From CBDIHP01 sp965279195 (GTDB taxonomy: Bacteria; Planctomycetota; Planctomycetia; Isosphaerales; Isosphaeraceae): a DNA stretch of 64,000 nucleotides. Under the pieces are notes generated by a model. That model saw only the letters and a list, made by a program, of their open reading frames with translations, searched no databases and was not told the origin of the DNA. Where the stretch lies: positions 1 through 64,000 of the forward strand of contig CBDIHP010000029.1 in assembly GCA_965279195.1 (NCBI GenBank), given 5' to 3'. Positions 62,171-64,000 of this stretch are shown here, in pieces. The position numbers and the translations under genes are program-made. Each line of letters starts with the position of its first letter. Within the stretch, counting starts at the first letter, position 1.

Positions 62171-63142
62171 TCACTGCGACCACGTCGTCGGCGTGCGATC
62201 CCAGCGGTGGGCCTTGAGACTCTCCATCAGGCCGGGGGCGAGCCGCTGGCCGTCGCTCGCCGCGATGTTGGCCTCGACGTGCTTGCCCTTGCGCATGCCG
62301 GGGATGATGGTCGACACGGCCGGGTCTTCGAGGATCCAGCGCAGGGCCAGCTCGGGCATGGTCATCCCGGCCGGCACGAGGGGGCGCAGGGCCTCCGCGC
62401 GGTCGACGCTGGCCCTGAGGTTATCGGGCACGAAGTAGGTGTTCCGCCAGTCGCCCTCGGCCCAGCGGGTGTCCTTGGTCAGGGTGCCTGTGAGCGTTCC
62501 CTCGTCGAACGGGACGCGGGCGATCACGGCGACGCCCTTCTCCTCGCAGATCGGGAAGAGCCGGTCCCTCGGGTTCTGATCGAAGATGTTGTAGATGACC
62601 TGGACCGCGTCGATCAGGCCGGTGTCGATCGCCTCCAGGACGTTCTCGGGCTCCCAGCGGTTGACGCTGATGCCGATGGCCTTGATGAGCCCCTCGTCCT
62701 TGAGCCGGGTCATCGCCTTCTGCCAGCGGGGATCGCGGGCCCAGGCGTCTTCCCAGACGTGGAACTGGAGGAGGTCGATGCTCGGCAGGCTGAGGTTCTT
62801 GAGGCTCCACTCGGCGTATTCGCGGATGTGGTCGGGCGGGAAGCAGTCGTCGAGGGAGAAGCCCCGGCGGCTCGGCCAGGTGAAGTTCTTGGGCGGCAGC
62901 TTGGTCGCGACGTGGAGGTTCTTCTCGGGATACTTGCGGACGAGCTTGCCGAGCAGCGACTCGGAATGCCCCTTGCCGTAGCCCCAGGCGGTGTCGAAGA
63001 AGTTGCAGCCGAGCTCGACGGCGCGGTCGAGCGAGCCGAGGGATTCCTCGTCGTCCGAGCCCGTCCAGCCCGCCATCCCCCACATGCCGTAGCCGATTTC
63101 CGAGACCGACCAGCCGGTCCGTCCGAAGGTCCGATAGCGCAT
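62171..63142 (-). CDS. Aldo/keto reductase
   Basis: A 323-aa NAD(P)H-dependent oxidoreductase with the TIM-barrel aldo/keto reductase signatures. The N-terminal MRYRTFGRTGWSVSEIGYGMWGM is followed by FFDTAWGYGKGHSESLLGK (catalytic Asp and Tyr), VATKLPPKN (Lys), LLQFHVW (His) and the nucleotide end AVSTIIPGMRKGKHVEANIAA. The tetrad is complete. Substrates of this group are sugars, aldehydes or ketones and cannot be fixed from sequence. The start is ATG at 63142, the first residue of the conserved N terminus; the ribosome site is weak. It is divergent from the last gene. Confidence 0.94.
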   Translation of the reverse strand: MRYRTFGRTGWSVSEIGYGMWGMAGWTGSDDEESLGSLDRAVELGCNFFDTAWGYGKGHSESLLGKLVRKYPEKNLHVATKLPPKNFTWPSRRGFSLDDCFPPDHIREYAEWSLKNLSLPSIDLLQFHVWEDAWARDPRWQKAMTRLKDEGLIKAIGISVNRWEPENVLEAIDTGLIDAVQVIYNIFDQNPRDRLFPICEEKGVAVIARVPFDEGTLTGTLTKDTRWAEGDWRNTYFVPDNLRASVDRAEALRPLVPAGMTMPELALRWILEDPAVSTIIPGMRKGKHVEANIAASDGQRLAPGLMESLKAHRWDRTPTTWSQ

Positions 63143-63303
63143 CGCCGAAGAGTCCCGTCCGGGTTGCGGAAAGTCCGACAGAGCGAGGTCCGCCGCCTCG
63201 CGACAACGATGGTGACCGCTCACGGCTCGAAAATCCAGGTGCACGAAACGAACACGGAGAGATCCGCCCCCGGAGCAACTCCGCCCGGACGCCCATGATC
63301 CGC

Positions 63304-63332
63304 TTGACGCCGGTCGGCCCGGACTCTAGCCT
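63304..63332 (+). promoter_or_regulatory. Candidate promoter of the gene at the right edge
   Basis: TTGACG (63304-63309), 17 bases, TAGCCT (63327-63332). The -35 is good and the -10 poor. Leader about 45 nt. Confidence 0.35.
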
Positions 63333-63379
63333 CGACGGTGGTCGAGTCGGTCAAAACCGGGGCGGAGGGAGTCGGAGCG

Positions 63380-64000
63380 ATGGCGGAGAGCGAATCCGGG
63401 GGAGGCTCCTGGCTCCTGGCCGAAGAGTACTTCGAGCGGGGGGATCCCCAGTTCCTCGACGAACTCCGCAGGGTCGTCGAGGCCGATCGCCTCGGCCAGT
63501 TCGCCGCGCGTTGGTACAACGATCGCCGCCCCTGGGCCCGCGAGCAACTCCACGCCTACCTCGACCTGCCGCTGAACTCCTACCGCCACGAGGCCCTGGT
63601 CAAGCGCCTGTTCAAGCTGGCCGAGAAGGCGGGCGACGACGCGACGATGGGGCGGTTCCTCGTCGCCTTCGATCGGTCGATCCGTCGCCGGCACCGCAAG
63701 ATCACGCGGAACCGCCACGAGATCAAGCCGACCCAGGCCGAGGCCCAGGAGGCCGCCCGGAAGTTCCAGGTCGATCACAACGCCAGTGTGTCGGTTTATC
63801 CGTTCGGGCCGGGGAACCAGAGGAAGTTCGCCGTCTACGCATCCTGGCCCGATGAAGTGGACATCACCCCGACTGGCACCGAGATGCCCCGGGAGGTGAA
63901 GATCCAGAGGAATGAATGGGTCATCGAGACCCGCCAGTGGGAGAAGTATGAGGGTCAGAAGTGGACCTCGGCCCTTCGACTCAGCCACTGGCTCTACCGT
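63380..64000 (+). CDS. Hypothetical protein, truncated by the window edge
   Basis: 207 codons are open to the end of the window. The ATG at 63380 follows GGAGGGAGTCGGAGCG, which holds a good ribosome site. The visible protein is soluble and rich in charged and aromatic residues: WLLAEEYFERGDPQFLDELRRVV, ARWYNDRRPWAREQLHAYLDLPLN, then a basic helix (SIRRRHRKITRNRHEIKP). A segment SVYPFGPGNQRKFAVYASWPDEVD and NEWVIETRQWEKYEGQKW follow. No family was recognised; the C terminus lies outside the window. It reads divergently from the aldo/keto reductase. Confidence 0.65.
   Translation, partial: MAESESGGGSWLLAEEYFERGDPQFLDELRRVVEADRLGQFAARWYNDRRPWAREQLHAYLDLPLNSYRHEALVKRLFKLAEKAGDDATMGRFLVAFDRSIRRRHRKITRNRHEIKPTQAEAQEAARKFQVDHNASVSVYPFGPGNQRKFAVYASWPDEVDITPTGTEMPREVKIQRNEWVIETRQWEKYEGQKWTSALRLSHWLYR

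Overview
The window is GC-rich bacterial chromosome, most likely from a planctomycete of the Isosphaeraceae type. This rests on a DUF1559 prepilin-like protein with an H-X9-DG box, an EF-G of the spd/mitochondrial-EFG1 type, EF-hand and lipoprotein genes, very long pseudopilins, and long intergenic spaces. No rRNA, tRNA, CRISPR array, transposase or phage gene was recognised. The recognisable promoters look like sigma70 sites (TTGACx, 16-19 bases, TATAAT-like), and several gene ends carry GC-rich hairpins.

Left part (1-15 kb): the 5' end of an ApbE-like gene; an EF-hand secreted protein; an unknown 227-aa protein; a frameshifted M20 peptidase; serS; mgtE; a small TerB-like protein; a class A beta-lactamase-fold hydrolase; a mini-lipoprotein; an alpha-L-fucosidase-like protein that has lost its active-site residues; an orphan sugar-type solute-binding lipoprotein; an SGNH hydrolase; and an acyltransferase-3 membrane protein. 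Two 150-160 bp inverted-repeat elements sit between genes here (292-450 and 5852-6003).

Centre (15.4-42 kb, all minus strand): an envelope block. Reading with transcription, it runs pilB-like ATPase 1, pilT, pilB-like ATPase 2, gspF/pilC, then five pseudopilin-type genes (G-, unassigned, H-, I- and J-like) and a 2222-aa GspK-like protein. A separately promoted and terminated DUF1559 pilin-like gene follows, then bamA with an unusual proline-rich linker and a YbgC-type thioesterase. Secretin, PilM/N/O and prepilin peptidase are not in the window. The three ATPases, one platform protein and set of pilins should together build and retract a type IV pilus/type II secretion-like filament. The BamA next door inserts outer-membrane proteins, possibly including the filament's own outer-membrane partners.

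Right part (42-64 kb): pyruvate phosphate dikinase; an orphan ABC ATPase; a parvulin-type periplasmic foldase; a frameshifted alaC-type aminotransferase overlapping a four-CxxC mini-protein; a HIT hydrolase and a membrane PIN-TRAM protein; a signal-peptidase-like protein without catalytic residues; an RraA-family protein; spdEFG1-type fusA with a long leader; a DUF3179 protein; a tandem pair of coiled-coil membrane proteins plus a tiny overlapping membrane protein; a cNMP-binding/thioredoxin-reductase fusion without the redox cysteines; a CBS-domain protein; an aldo/keto reductase; and a truncated unknown gene.

The two frameshifts (near 4001 and 48343) are both single-base gains in short homopolymers in otherwise well-conserved enzymes. 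They may be sequencing errors rather than real gene decay.
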